From contig NC_081339.1 in the NCBI RefSeq assembly GCF_022539665.2, forward strand, positions 3,962,517-4,026,516: DNA of 64,000 nucleotides, written 5' to 3'. The notes beneath the pieces were generated by a model. The model saw only the letters and a program-made list of their open reading frames with translations. It was not told where the DNA came from and did no database searches. How positions within the stretch are numbered: position 1 is the stretch's first letter; every line of letters begins with the position of its first letter. Position numbers and translations under genes: made by a program. Shown in pieces: positions 24,619 to 38,900 of this stretch. Origin of the DNA: Daphnia carinata (lineage: Eukaryota; Arthropoda; Branchiopoda; Diplostraca; Daphniidae).

Positions 24619-27242
24619 TTCAACAGCAAAACAAAGTATCGACATCTAGTATAATCACGAAAGACCCACATTTTATTTTTTTCTTTTACGTCTTAAGTCG
24701 TTAAAATTTTGATTCTAATTTGGCATAAACATTTGTTAAGCTAAGAGATTGTGATATCTTTACCGTTCATTTGTCCCAGTCGTTTTTGTTTTAAGAGCTG
24801 GCCAGCTGTTGATGACGTAAAAACGTTCTCGCGGATGGCTGGAAGGTTTCGATGACCCAACAGGTTGACAGCTGGTGACGCGTGCCCACACACACAAACG
24901 TGAAACGAACAAGCAAAAGAATGCAAACAGTCAAATGAACTTTGTTGTTGAAGACGTTCGAATTTAAATTCCCGTTTTGTTATTGTTTCAGTATTTAAAA
25001 AAAAAAATACAACACGTAAAGCACTTGACGAGAACTTGGCGGGAATTCAAAAACACATCACAACAAATTGAAGAGCTTTTCTTTTGAAATTTAAATAGTT
25101 TTCTCCTAATTTCAATACACAGTTTTCTCTCTTCCAAAACAATATTCAAAAAATATCCTAGCTTTTGTTTTGTTTTTTGTGTTTTTTTTCGGGAAGAACA
25201 CGCGCAACACGCTTGCGATAGCTACGGAGTCGTCTGACCTTCTGGCAGTTTGACGGGACTGATCGGGCCCTTTTTCTCTCTCCTCCTCCTCCTCCCCCCC
25301 TCTGTTTTTTTTAAAGGTCCTGAAGCCGAACCGTATATGCTGAATAGCTGTGGGGACTTTTTTTTTTTCTTTTTGCGCCTGCGCATCGCAACTCCGCCAA
25401 CGGGGGCTATCGCATACTAGCTACTATACTAGTGGGACATTTACATAAAATTCACGATTATTTTTCAAATAGCTAAAAAAAAACTTTTTCGATAGCCGGA
25501 AGGGGAACTTGACGTCAGAAAACTTGGTGGGTCGAAATGACAAGGCGAGTTGCCTTTGTACTTTCAAAAACTGTCAATAATCTACAGCTAGCGTTCTATT
25601 TACCTTTCGTGAATAGTCTCCACCTCCTCCCCCTTCCACCGTCTCCTTTTCATAAAGGACTGTTTATTTGACAGCGATGATGACGAGGCTGCAATATGAC
25701 GATTTTCAAAATTGAAAGCCTTTTGTAAATACGCACAATAAAAAAAAAAGCAAACGTACACGCCGAGGAGCGCGCGATATCGTTCTTGATTTCCAAGAAA
25801 AAATTGTTGGGTCTATTCATAATTCGTTAAAGGAAAATGATCGTGTGATGTCATCGACAGCCCCCCTTCAAGGCGTGGCATTTGGCAGATGTTTCCTTCA
25901 TTCCGATTGCAAACAAAAGCTTTTGCCATCGTGTTTGTCCCATCTCCCCTCTTTCCACTTATTTCAGAGAATAAATCGAGAGAGAGAGAGAGAGGGTTGC
26001 CTGTGCGCACTTGATCATCAATTTTGGGCGGCTTTAAACGGACACACCCTGTACTTTTTCGTTTTTTTTTGGCCAGAAAACGAAGGGTTCACGCTCGAAA
26101 GGTTAATGGCGGCATGTTTCATTTGAAAAACATGTAAGAAAAGGCATCTTTGTGTTGTGTACCGCTTGCGCAAGACAGCAGAAGATTAGAATCTCGTTGA
26201 CATCATCCAGCTCCGATGCGCGTCAAAATGAATAATAAGCATATGCATGCGCTTTAGCTATTTAAACATTTTCTTTTTGTGTCTTAAAGAGCTAAGCGAA
26301 TGGAATAATTAATTCATTATCGTGTCTAATTTTTCCTGGAAGATCATCATGAATATTAATGAATTTCTTTCCTACATTAGCATAAAAGGCTTTATTTCAG
26401 AGACAATATGTGAATAATAATGAATAACAATACTAGTATGGAACTAACCCTTTTCACCTTACAAATGCGGAAGCCTTGCAGCAGCAAAAAGGGAGACAAA
26501 TTACTCATAAAAATAGAAAAAGGGGGGAAAGGAAAACTCTATAAAATATACGGCCGATGGGCAGGCAAATGAGTTATTCATCACGCAGTGTGTGTGTGTA
26601 TATTATTCCTACGATTATGGTGATGAGTTATACGACTCGACCGAGATTACTGACACTGCCACCGAGTTTTTCTCTTTCTCTTTTTCAATGGAATAGTTTC
26701 TATTTTTTTAACGACATTAACCGCGAGGGTGCCACGATGATAATGACGTAACACATCATCAACAGCCGCCCCAACTACCGTGCACAACCGCCTTCTTCCC
26801 GTCAGTTGACGCCCTTTAGATCTCCTACACCCTTAAACTGAATCTTTTTGTATCGTTGAAAATCAATGATCGAAATTGCCATACCCACTCGGCTTTTTAA
26901 TTATAAATGCATAATCCTCATATTGTTATTCCCCTTTTTTTCCAAAATAAAACGCCTTTTATACAATCAACAAAGGAAATATCGACTTTAAATGGGAAAT
27001 GCAGACGCAGCTCCACATATTTTTAGAATTCCCAAAGTTAGGGCTTTTTTATTTTAAACCAAAATTTTGTAAATATATATTTATAGAAATGACGCCTAAC
27101 TATATACGAAAAGCGGCGAGAAAAAAGGCGGCAGAGGTAAACGACTTATAGATCAGCAGTGGCGCTGTCACGTTATCTGCGGCCGACTGATTTCCCGAAC
27201 GTGATTGCCGTGATGATGTGACCGACGCATAGCTTTATCCTA

Positions 27243-27255
27243 CCCCCCCCCCCCC
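27243..27255. repeat. Poly-C tract
   Basis: An uninterrupted run of about a dozen C residues in intergenic DNA. A second similar run lies near 42574. Confidence 0.8.
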
Positions 27256-28917
27256 AAACAAAACAAAAACGGAATGTTATACGTGTCCTTTTCTTGATGA
27301 TGTTAATAAGATAAATACATCAAAAAAGAAACTTAAACTTCATTCGAAAACAGAAAGAAAAAAAAAAGATGATTGTTAAAATTCGATAATCAGTTGATGG
27401 ATGACAATCAAGGGACAACGAGCATCATCCCTTTTTTTTTTATTGATGAGCGCACGCGTCTATGCATTAAAAAGCTCAGCTGATTGTCTACGATAAATGA
27501 TGGATTATATTTTTATTTTTTTCGAAAGTCTGCGCACTCTTTTATGTAGACACACAAAAGGACCCATCATCTAGCAAAATGTTTTTCTTACGCTTACAAT
27601 GCGAGTGCGTTAAAAAAGTTCAAAGGTGCTACTCTATATGCATCCGTGTTGTTGTATGCTGAGGGGCGGACCAGCACAAACAATGTCGCTATTCATACGC
27701 GTAACGATTATTAATAGATTCTTCTTTTTTTTTTTAGGGAGGGTGAATGACGCTTTGCTGGTCGTTTATTTATTTTTTTTTTTAAGCCTCTCTCTCTTTT
27801 TTCTATCCACATATGAAGCCGCTCTTTGTGTTTAGTGGGGAAGCTACGTATCGCCTAGCGTGGATCATAAGTGCTGCCTTAAGAGAACAGCTGTCATCAA
27901 CACTTGAAAAAGGAAAAAGGAATTTCGATTCAAAAGTTAATCCGAATTTGCGGATAAACAACTCGCAAAAGAAAATAGAAAAAGCTGAGAGGAATTAACT
28001 AATAAAATTTTAGTGATATTACCGGAACCAGGAAGCGCGCTGGAACACACGAATAATAAACACAGCAGCAGCTATTTTTTTCTTTCTTAGTTTTCGTGAC
28101 CGTAAACCTGTCACTATATTATGCTCTTCCTTCTGGAATAGCGTGAGTGTGTGCGCACACTCACGGTGAATTATGGCGGCAGCTAGTTTATTCATGTCTA
28201 GCATATCAGCACGTAAATAGCTGAACACACAACGCACAAAAAATAGCCGACCCTTGGCGAGAAGATGTTTTCAACTAAATAATTTCTAAAACGTAAGTGA
28301 TGGAGTTGTCGCGTCTCTTTTCTTATTTCTGCACTCAATTGTTTTTTTGTTTTGTTTTTTTTCCCGCTTGTGTGTCGTTGAAAAAAAAAGAAAAATTCCA
28401 GCAGAGTGCCCCTCCCCTCCCCTTCCATGTGTCTGGAAGATTATTACCACAATGTGGTAATGTATTTATTATGACGGGAAAGACGTGTAACAAAAGGACG
28501 CCAATTTATGTATGAACGTCCCGCAAGACGCCGGTGACGAAGAAGGATTTTAACCCCATCTGTTGATAATGGTAAGACTTAGGTCATGGTGCCGTTTGAT
28601 TCCGCCCGGATGAATGAAAAATTAGAGACCCTTGGATCATTATTTAGTATAACGTAATGCGAATTTTTAGGGTTCCCTGACGTCAACGTGGATAGGAAAT
28701 TCAGATGTTCTAGTCAATTCGCTGGAAAATCCAATTAGCTACGTTTCAACATTATTAGTGGAATTGCATAAAATTCTACCTACTTCCGGCGTGAGTAAAC
28801 ATTCAACAGAAATACTTAACGATCTCTCCGTAACTGGATCACGTAAAAATTCAGGGAATTTTAAACGAAAACGAACCAATTCGAACGACCCGTTATTCGG
28901 TCATGAATCGTTTCGAA

Positions 28918-28930
28918 TGCCATCTAGCGG
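28918..28930 (+). promoter_or_regulatory. CTCF-like motif
   Basis: TGCCATCTAGCGG differs from the reverse CTCF consensus YGCCMYCTRSTGG at one position (C for T). It lies in the long gap between the divergently transcribed LRR and GPCR genes, a place where an insulator would be reasonable. Binding is inferred. Confidence 0.35.
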
Positions 28931-31900
28931 CGTGAAAAATGAAGACGGAGCGCTGCGCAATGGGAGGAGCCGACACGTGCGGCACCTCCAAGTAGAAAAA
29001 GAAAGTAATATCATAACAATTGTAATCCAGGGGCAATAAGGAGGCGCAAGGCAGACAAGTCACGTACGCGAGCATCAAGAGAACATCTTCATCCAATTTT
29101 GTGTACGAATAACTGGCTGCGGAAAAAAAAAGAAAAATCTTTTGTAATATACACTTCGCTTTTAGGAACGACTATGCATTTTTTTTTATTTGGATTGCTG
29201 GTAGGAAAACCATAAAGCAAACGCCTGGCAAATACACGAACGTAAAACCTAAAGGGCGTGTCCCAATTGCGTGAATTGTCAGAAGCCAAAAGAAAAACGG
29301 CTTCAATGATCCTCGCTATGTAAAAAACGGTTGCTAAAAATAAAGAATTCAAAATGAATTCGTACCAATGGATTGTCGATGTGATGGTTAAAAAAAAAAA
29401 AATACATAGCAACTAAATTGGTTTTAACTTTTCACGAGAAATTGAACGAACGTGAATCAAATTGAACGCTTTTAAAATGCGAAAAACATTTGCTAATTCA
29501 TTAGAGTCATAAATGACTTTAATTATTCGAAACTGTTCAAATTAATGAGACACCTCGGCATAGAAAAAAGCGGAAATTAACTTCGTCCAGCTCACTCCCG
29601 CGTGTAAATTTTATTTCCTCCCGAAATGTATACACTTCATTAAAAAAATCATTTCAATTATTTTTTTTTAAGTACATTCCTGTCTCCCCTTTTTCAGTGT
29701 CGTACTGTACGCTGCTGTTATCGATCCGTGAGCGGAAATTGGCCGGGAAAAATCGGGAAAGATCATTCAAGATGGACGCGCACGTAATCGTGGAACATTA
29801 TTACATCCGATGTTTGGCTCTTGTGCACACAAACTGAGCGCCAATGGATCCTCCCTTTTTCTTAATATTAAATAACGAACTTCTACAACACCAAAGCAAA
29901 AACATGATTCCCCAATTTTGAATGTCGGTTTCGCCCAGGTCCCGCCGCAGGTCACGGGATATTTTGGCGCAAACAATTGTCGTGTTTGCCGAAAGAGATC
30001 CATCTAATGTACCGTATAACAACACAACTGCACTAACTAAAAAGAAAAAAAAAGGAACTGCGGAATGCGTTCCAGATGTCGTAAGTTCACCAAAGTGAAT
30101 TTCCATGTTTCTTTTTTTAGATCGTAAAAATACGCGCAAGTTAGTTAACAATCATCGGGATTACGCTCGATTGAGACAGTCGCAAAATGACACAATTCAA
30201 TGTGCTTATCATAAATGAGACTATTCTTTACTTCTTGCATCATTTCTTATGCACGGTGATTGACCTTTGGCCTTCGTCTATTCACTGGCTTTTGAACATG
30301 AACGAGTTGTAAAGAAGCAAGTCTTTCAAGATCGTGATTGCATGTCACTTCATTTGTAAAAGATTTGAAACGAACCCATAAAAACTGTGGCAAACAAGTA
30401 GACCGCAATTTGACCATCACACAACGCAAGGCTATTTTAGCATAACGAGACATCAAATGATGCCATTCTTGTAAGATCAAAATGAGATGTCATCAAATTG
30501 TGAGCTGCCTCTGACACGACATCAATAAAGAGAATGATCCTGGAGCACTTTATGTTTGATTACATTATTCATTTAGGCTTACGGAGGAAGAGTTACCACC
30601 GCCACATGTATCCGTGTGAATAATCAAAATAAATGAACTCTTTGATGGTATTATGACGTCACATTTGAGTTAGCGTGACCTCCCCCCGCACGACCCGACC
30701 GACCTCAAACGGAACGACGCAGGATCGTCCTTGGCTTCCACTTCCAGTGCAATTTTTGATCCACTTGGACGTTGACAAGTTGCTTTTCTTTTGTTTCTTA
30801 GCCCTCCCCCCTCCCCAGTCTCCATTTAATCAATGCCTTTTTTAGAATAATTTTTGTTTGTTTGTTATTTGCACAAGGCCCTTCCGCTCGTTTGTTTGTT
30901 TCCCAGACAGCACAGTAGAAGGTTAGGCAAACATAAATATTAGATGCTATACACACAAACGTACATAAGACAATGGTCTTATGTTTTAAAAAATACGCTA
31001 AAGCGAACTTAGTGACTCCCGCCGGTTTGTTCCCTTTTCCAAAACAACACAAAATGGCGAAGCAAAACTTTCCTGGAACGCCAATGACTACCGTACGAGC
31101 CTTTACCCCCGCTTTATCTTAGCTCGTTAACAACGTTCAAGCCAAAAAGGCATCACACATAAAACTTTCTTCTATTTCTTTTTGCGCATAAGTAAATTCC
31201 TTTAAGAGTTTCGCTATTGCAGACGTGTGTGTGTGTTTTTATGAGTAATTAAACGAGTCTCTTTTTTTTTTTTTAAGTTTAGGAGAGAGGGAGAAAGAGT
31301 GGACACTTGCGCCTTGTTTGGTGTTTCACGCGTGACATAACCGGCGTACGCTCGATAAGGAGTGTCCGTGCGTCATAATTCAGAAGCATACCAGACGTCT
31401 AAAATAAAAGCTGCGAGTGTTTTTCGAAAGCGTTTCGGATATGCGATTGAATTATTATTATTTTGTAATTAAAAAAAAAAAAAAAAGAGAAGTGCGTTAA
31501 GCAATTATTCACGATCAACTGAAAAGGAAAGTTCCTACCTGGAAATGTCCCACGAATTTGCGTACGGCGTTTCGCTTGTTGCTAATGCACAGTTATTCAT
31601 GTACTGTCCATTATCACAAACGTATCACGTAAAATTCTATGTTTTTCAAGGGGCAATCTGTGGGGGCGTTTTTGTTTTCCCACGATTCCCTTTCCACTAA
31701 ATTTGAAAATACCAATTCGTCCTTGAATGTTTTTTTTGTTTTTTTAATGTCATCACTTCACACCTGTTTGCCCTGGAGATTCGCGAAACGTTTGAACCCC
31801 TTTCACATTTTCTCACGCCATTGTCGGCCCGTTTTTTGTTTTAAATCCCCTGCCATCCCCTGCCAAGAGTTAAGACATTTGATGAATGTCATTTCAACCT

Positions 31901-32905
31901 TCTCATGTTCAACAATGTTGTAGACACGATCCGAAATTTAGGCCAAAATGAGCGGTATTACATTTCAGATGGATTGCATCATACGTTTGAATTCAAACTC
32001 GTATTGACCTCCAAATACGAAGAAAAGCAAATGTTATCCTTTTCTTCCGAAGGTTTCTCCTTTTTCCAACTATTTTTTTTAAAGGCTCTCTTCTTCTTTT
32101 AAATATTCCAGTAGCACGAAATGGAGAAAACCAGTCGATTTCAATTATGGATCGTTCATGCAGATTCTCTAACTTTTCTTTCCATCCGAAAAACCTTCAC
32201 CATCTTTTTTTATTATTTATTTATTTCAAAAATGCATTTCGAGCCATCGGCAAAACCAAACAAAGAATCAAACGATTATTTGTTTAAAACATCCCGTCTA
32301 GACAAATAAAAACAGGTTATATAAGCTTTTCAAAAAAAAAAGAAAAAAAAAACAAATTCCATCGACAACAGAAGGATAATTTTTCACAAATCATTTAACC
32401 GCTGATTCGCTTTAAAAATGCGTAGTATCTAGAAATCGAAACAGCTGGTCGATCGTGTTCTCGCATTTCCGCATCAGATTTCCTTATACGATAAAGAACG
32501 ACTCGATTTGGCAGGACCTGTTTGCACAGGACAATTCCCAAACGCGTAATCGCTCAATTGTCATCCACGTCCCCTCCTATTCCAATCTCAGTTCGTTTAA
32601 AAAAAGAAAAACGAAATAGAAATCCGCTCACGCAGTTTGCTGATCGATTTTCTTTTTTTATATATCCCATTGATTATGCCTTAGGTCGATCAAAAAGGCC
32701 ATGTATTCCATCAACAGTGTGTTAACGATAGAGGTGCGTAGCTCGAAATCAACACGTCCATTGCGCATGCGTTTGCAAAATGGGCGGAGTCGGCCACGTC
32801 GTTGAAAAAAAAGAAAATAAAAAAAATAAAAAATCTGAGACACGCAAAAATCACCTTGCCAGTTCATATTGGGACGTTGTGGCTTTCACACGGAAGTCAA
32901 ACAAC

Positions 32906-35900
32906 ATGGAGTCAGCGACTGACAGTGGCCCGCGTCTGGCGTTCAATTCCAGCTTCGACAATGTGACGATCGTGGACACGTCAACGGCCGCCATGAACGT
33001 GTCGACGAGCTTCGCGTTCGCTCTCAAATGTTTGGATTTTTTCAATTTTTATTACCTTGCCGTGATCATCATCTTCGGCGTGGTTGGCAACACGTTGAAC
33101 TTCCTCGTCTTCACGCGCACTCACTTGAAATTGCGCAGTTCCAGTTACTATTTAGCAGCGCTGGCCCTGGCCGACCTGGGTTTTCTCCTAACATTATTGG
33201 TCGTCTGGTTGAACCACGTCGGAGTCGACTTGTTTAATCGCCAGGGCTTTTGTCAAGCCCTTGTCTACGGCAGCAGCGTCTGCTCTTGTCTCAGCGTTTG
33301 GCTGACGGTGGCGTTCACCATCGAGCGTCTCATCGCCGTCCAGTATCCACTCCAGCGGCCGTACATGTGCACCGTGCGGAGAGCCAAAATTATCATCTCG
33401 GTCCTGACGCTGACCACTCTCACCTGTCACGTCTATTCCCTGTTCACGGCCGGCATCACCGATGGCGGACCCGAAGGCAAGTCCACCTGCGACCTCCTGC
33501 CAGACTACTACCGGTTTATGCACGTTGTCAATCTCCTCGACACGGTCCTAACACTCGTCATCCCTTTCATCCTCATCGTCGTCATGAACACGCTCATCGC
33601 CAAGAATCTGATCGTCTTTAGCCGCACGTTCAACCGCAAGAAATCGCCGCGTTCCAGCAACAACGCATCGGCGCAACACATCCAAGTCAGTTTCACTTTT
33701 GATTCTTTTATTTTTTATTATTATTGAGCATTGCCATCGGGGTAGGTTATGAATATATTTCGATGGCGCAGGAATGTAAGGCGATAATAAAGTTTGGGAT
33801 CATTTAAATGGAAACGAGGTTCAAGCGCATGTCATAACTTTTAGAGACGGACCCTTTCGAAAAAAGAAGATCGTCAAACTGATCCTATCTAATCCCGTCA
33901 ACAGCCGCCAAGTTTGTTTGTTTTTCTGCGCATATGCGTCTCCATAACACCTTAAAAAAAAAAAAGAGTCTTTTCTTTATGTACATATATATATTTTTTT
34001 ATTTTAAATCTGTGATTGAAACAAAGTGCTTCCAGACGGTGACATTTTCAATTTTATTTGGTTGTCTCCGTCCAGTGGCACAGCCGTGAGACAACGTTGT
34101 CGATTGATGTTTTTATATATCGCCCAGCAAAGTGGATTTGCCCGTTCCAGGACATCTTCTTTTTCGAGATGAGAAACTTTTTCCGTGTAGAGAAATGCAA
34201 TTCAATCATCGGCAGTCAAATGAAATGTTCTCTAATAAGAACATCGTCTTGTGTTAGTCAGATAGGACGTCGCGTTCTTCTCGGAAATCGTTGATTGACA
34301 AAAACCCCGTGCTCGTACAACGTGAATTTCGACTCCTACGACGTCAAGTCTTTTTAATTGGCACCGCTGAGAGAACTAAAGTATTCCCCGAATATTCATC
34401 GTAGGTTGCGTCACCTAAACTTTTGTTTTTTTGTTTAAAAGACTTGATGTTCATTCGATGGCAGCGTATGCCTATTGTTGAACATCATTTGTTTTTGTTT
34501 GTTTTTTACTGTTCAAACGTGACAGTTAAGTTTGCTCGTTTTGTTTTTTAACGATGGGTGTTATCTTTGATTTAATGCGATTCGTAGTAAATTGAATTTT
34601 GCGCAACGCTTTTTTTTTTCAAACGTCTTCCTATGATTTTACCATGACAACCATGAAATGGCTTATTTGTTATGGCAAAATTCAGCCCATTTAATTTCAA
34701 ATGTGAAATGTGGCACTTCCTGCAGAGGGACGTTTTTAATGACGTAAGACCCCCTCTTATTTTTTTTTCTCTCTTTCAAAACAAATGTTACATTCTTTTT
34801 TGTTATACATTTGCAGTGAGCCTCGTTAACCTCCACCGGAGGAGTGTAACACTAGACGTGTGTCATTAGTACGAACCCACACACACACACCAGACCGTAT
34901 CTATTTGTATTTCAATTTGCTAGAACACCCAGAATGATTTGTAACCTTACGCGTAACAACCTTTGATAAGATTTTTAAAAAATTCAGATGTTAAAGATAA
35001 AGAGATCGATTAGGATCGCCCAGCCAGAGAAAACGCACTGCCATCGAAATGATCAAAAGAAATATACGTTACTAAAAAAGAGTAACAGCAAGTGGTTCCA
35101 TCGTTAAGCATTTTGTTATAGATGGAACATGCTCGTTTTTTAAGCAGACCCCTCTTCGTTTGTTTGGTCCAAACGAGCGAAATGCAATTGCATCCACTTA
35201 CCCCAATCCTTTGGCTTCAATCCACTATAACATTTTGTGGAGAGATGTGCAGTTTGTTCTGATCCTTTCTACCCCTCCATATCCATAATAATGTTGAGCG
35301 AATAAATCCCAAAGTAGCAAAAATTTGCCTGAAGCTTATCGTCCCTCTAAAATGTGCGCCATTTCTATTCGACTAATCAATGCGTGTGTCTGTTGGACAT
35401 GGTAACACGGTGCCACTGTCCAACTTCAATGAGCCATTTGAACAGAAGGATCTATATCTGGAACGTTCACTGCCGATGTGGTCATATCTTTCATCTTTCA
35501 CGTCACAAACATTTTCATTTTTTTTTTTTTTTTTTTGCCTTCCTGCCTTGATAGGGAGGCCATTGGGTTTTCTCATTCTGCTGGAAAGCCAAACAGAAAA
35601 TCATGTTGGCTAAACAACAAACAAAACCGCACGGGTTTGTGTGGGACGAGCTATTTTGATCTCATTGGCTGATAAGAGAACCGGCTGAAAAAAGAAAATT
35701 CACAATCAAATATTACCACAGCAACAACGAATTTACGTCACTGGGCAACTCTTTTTGATTCGTTTAGGAAAGAAAAATGAGCTTTATTTTAAACTTGTAG
35801 TCGTTAGGAGCAACAACCTGCTGGGTCGTTTTTCAATCGGCTTATGACGACGCAAGGATCACTTCTTTTTTTTTGTAATATAACAACAGATTCACCCATT

Positions 35901-38900
35901 CATTTCAATTAAAACTGTAAAAAGGTTAAACTGCGAGATGCAATTTGAATTGATTTATCGCAGTTTAAGGCCGTTGGGGCCCCATCGGGCCATTACTGTC
36001 AATTTACGTGCGTCGGGAGAAATGCTCCATAACGAAATTGACTGTAAACAATCTTTGAATTAGATTGATTTATTTTTAATTTAACCCCGTACCCAATTGC
36101 CCAGCATTCTCTCACCCTCCCTTCTCAGCATCCATGATTCCTATAGTGAACAAAACAAAAGAGAGCTCTCTCATTGGTTATACGGAAAGCGTACTCCTTG
36201 CGGGAACGTGACTAATAGCATCCGATCTCCCACGACGCTCTATGCATAATTGAAAGACTATTCTTGCAGAATGTCAACCGTAAAGACTGTAAAATAAAAA
36301 GCCCTCTTTTTTTTTTTTTACTTGAATTTATCGTGCGTGGAGAGGATCGTCCTTACGGTTTGTTTTCTAAGGGTTGCGGAACGTAAAAGGTTCATAAGAC
36401 GTAGTCCCTAGCGATACGAGAGAAGTACACCTCATTTCTCTTTTGCGTTTGCAGACGTTCCCTGGACGGCCAATGCCCCCCGTCCTTCGTGAATTTCGGA
36501 TGCATCAGACGGGTCATAACTGTTAGGCCGTATCATTATTCATTTAAAAATGATAAAGATTTTTTTAACCCGTTGAAATCGTTTTGTAACATTTCTCTAG
36601 ATCAGATTAAAGGGAAATGCCTTTCGGCATTTGATAATCATTTTTTTTTTGAAAGATCTGATCAGCAGCCTTAAAGATGATGAATGCGCAAGGCTCGCAT
36701 CGCCTAAATCCCATAAGCTCCGGGACAAAAAAAAAATAGTCACGATCCTTAAGCCTTTTGTAACATTATGGTTACTAAAAATATCGCAATTCAATTTAAT
36801 AAGAAAAAAATGATTTCCTATTGTTCTTTCCTATTTTTTTTTTGTTTTTAATCACACGCGTAATCATACGTTTCAATTCTTTAAGCTCTTCTTTGCTTGT
36901 CGTTCATCCTGCGTTGAAAATGTTGGTTGTCTATTGGCAGCTGTCAGACGCGCACAACAGATCAAAATTTCCAATCCACGTCATATTGCCGAGAAAAAAC
37001 TGGTTACTTCCATTCGTACAAAGTCTTTTTTTTTCCAAGAGCAACGTGAGCGTGTCCCGCTCTTTGGGGGATAACACGTGAGGCATCCCCATCGGAATAC
37101 GCCCACACCATCGGCGGATTGAACCATAAAAAACATTCCAATAAGATCTTTTTCAAATCCTATCCACATTTTCTTTAATTTACGATAATTTTGTAATAAA
37201 AACAACGTTATATTTCCGGGGTTTTTATGGCGTCTCTTTCACGGGGCAGTTGCCAAGGGCAACGTATTGAATTACGTGTTCAATGAGCGCAATAGGTAAA
37301 AATGATTTTTGATTAGTATTTTTACGTTGTATGGAGCTCCGCAGAAAAAAAAAACAGCGATTAAGTAGGCAAACTTTCCGCGGACGATGAAAGAAAACTT
37401 CATTCCCGTTTTTAAAAACCCACGTTCCCATTTAATTGAATCCGGGGGAAAGAAAAAAAAATGATAAATGCCAAATGAAAAGGCAGTTCTCATAAGTCAA
37501 AAGTAGCAAAAATCAATCCAATCAAAAACAGAAGCGCCTCGTTAATGTTTCTTGAAACATTTGCCGCTAATTTTACAAGTCACATTGTAAATGGCAAAAT
37601 ATTCCGGACATCATTAGGTGCTGTCTCTTCGTACTCTGCCAACTTTGCTATGCCATTTTTGAACAATTGAATCCTCCGCCCCAACGGATTTGCATATGCC
37701 TTTTTTTTTTGAAATTTTTGACTTGATTAAATTCATGACCTTTACAATGAAAAAATCCTTTGTGTATTTCTCAGTTCTATTGTCTAATTACTCGATCCAG
37801 CTTTATGTCAGACACCCGCCGCAAAAGTTTGTGCTCACAGGATCACAGAAGGTCTGAACTTTTAGTCCAACTGTTTTGTCTCCTATCGGAGGAGAAGATC
37901 ACAATCATGTTTGAATATTCACAACATAAAAGACCACAACTCGTTTCGATGGCTTCACGGACTCTCAGTTTGCTTTTCTTCATAGATGGTTAAAATAAAA
38001 GATTTCAAATGGCCTCATAACCCGGGCCACGAAAAAAGACTTTATCCAATTCGCAATGGCCTTCTTTGGTTTTGGCCAGACAGATTGGAACAGTTCCAGA
38101 TAGTTGTCCTTCTCTATTTTTATTGATCACTATTCCCCCCACCACGAAAATGCACTTTTAAATAAACCAATCAAAAGTAATGAGGATTTTTAAAGAAATC
38201 CAATAGCTAAAGGCGATCGCAAATGTATTGGCCTGTATAACCTCGCGAAAGAGATGAAGGAATAAAGAATTATTATCTTTTTTTTTTATTATACCTATCG
38301 CCATCTTGGCCGATATCAAAAGAGCGGAATAGGCAAAGGAATTTCGAATGTAGTCATCGATCGAAGCCGCTTCCTTCCCTCCCCTTTTTTTTTAGATTTC
38401 CTTTTGGTCGACATCGTTTTTTTTTTGTGGCTTGAATATTTCCTGTCATTGGAGATCTCGAGACTTTCTCTCATCATTTACAATTTTTCCGATGCTTTTT
38501 CGTGTTCCAGAATTCCCAGCATTTATAGCTTCATGATATGTTTTTTTTTGTTCTATTAAAGTTGATGAATTTCACATTCAATCACAAATTTCGAAGTTTG
38601 TCAGCCGTGAAAAAATTTGAATTTTTCATTAGCATATCGCATCGCTGTGAATGACGCATTTAAATGGAGGCAGCTGATGCTGCGCACGTCCTTCTGCACC
38701 AAAGTTGGATTACATCGCCTCTGATATTTTCCACTTTTCAAATAAATAACAATCGCGGCATTTCCGATGACCGATGCTGATTTTCGGTCCACACTTTCCA
38801 ACGCGATCTTGCCAATTTTTTTCTTTTGTAAATAAATGTTCCAGCCGGAAATTCGCAACACTTTGGCGACGAAAGAAGGTCGATGACTTTGCGTTTTTCA

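Larger units (their letters stand above)
22937..32905. other. 10-kb intergenic region between divergent LRR and GPCR genes
   Basis: This region lies upstream of both flanking genes, so it should hold both promoters. I found no coding exon I could support; the open frames are short, mostly start at non-ATG codons, and match nothing known to me. Visible elements are a GGGA tandem run near 23124, a similar one near 23357, a cluster of forkhead-like sites at 24045-24210, CTCF-like motifs at 24608 and 28918, a TATA-like CTATAAAATA at about 26538, a GA run at 25979, and a poly-C run near 27243. Confidence 0.5.

Noticed and set aside
28758-29039. 93-codon plus-strand open frame
   Set aside because: It begins at a TTG codon, has no recognisable domain or splice partners, and spans the CTCF-like motif; probably chance.
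30247-30480. 77-codon basic minus-strand open frame
   Set aside because: Starts at TTG rather than ATG and matches no family I recognise; no supporting splice signals.
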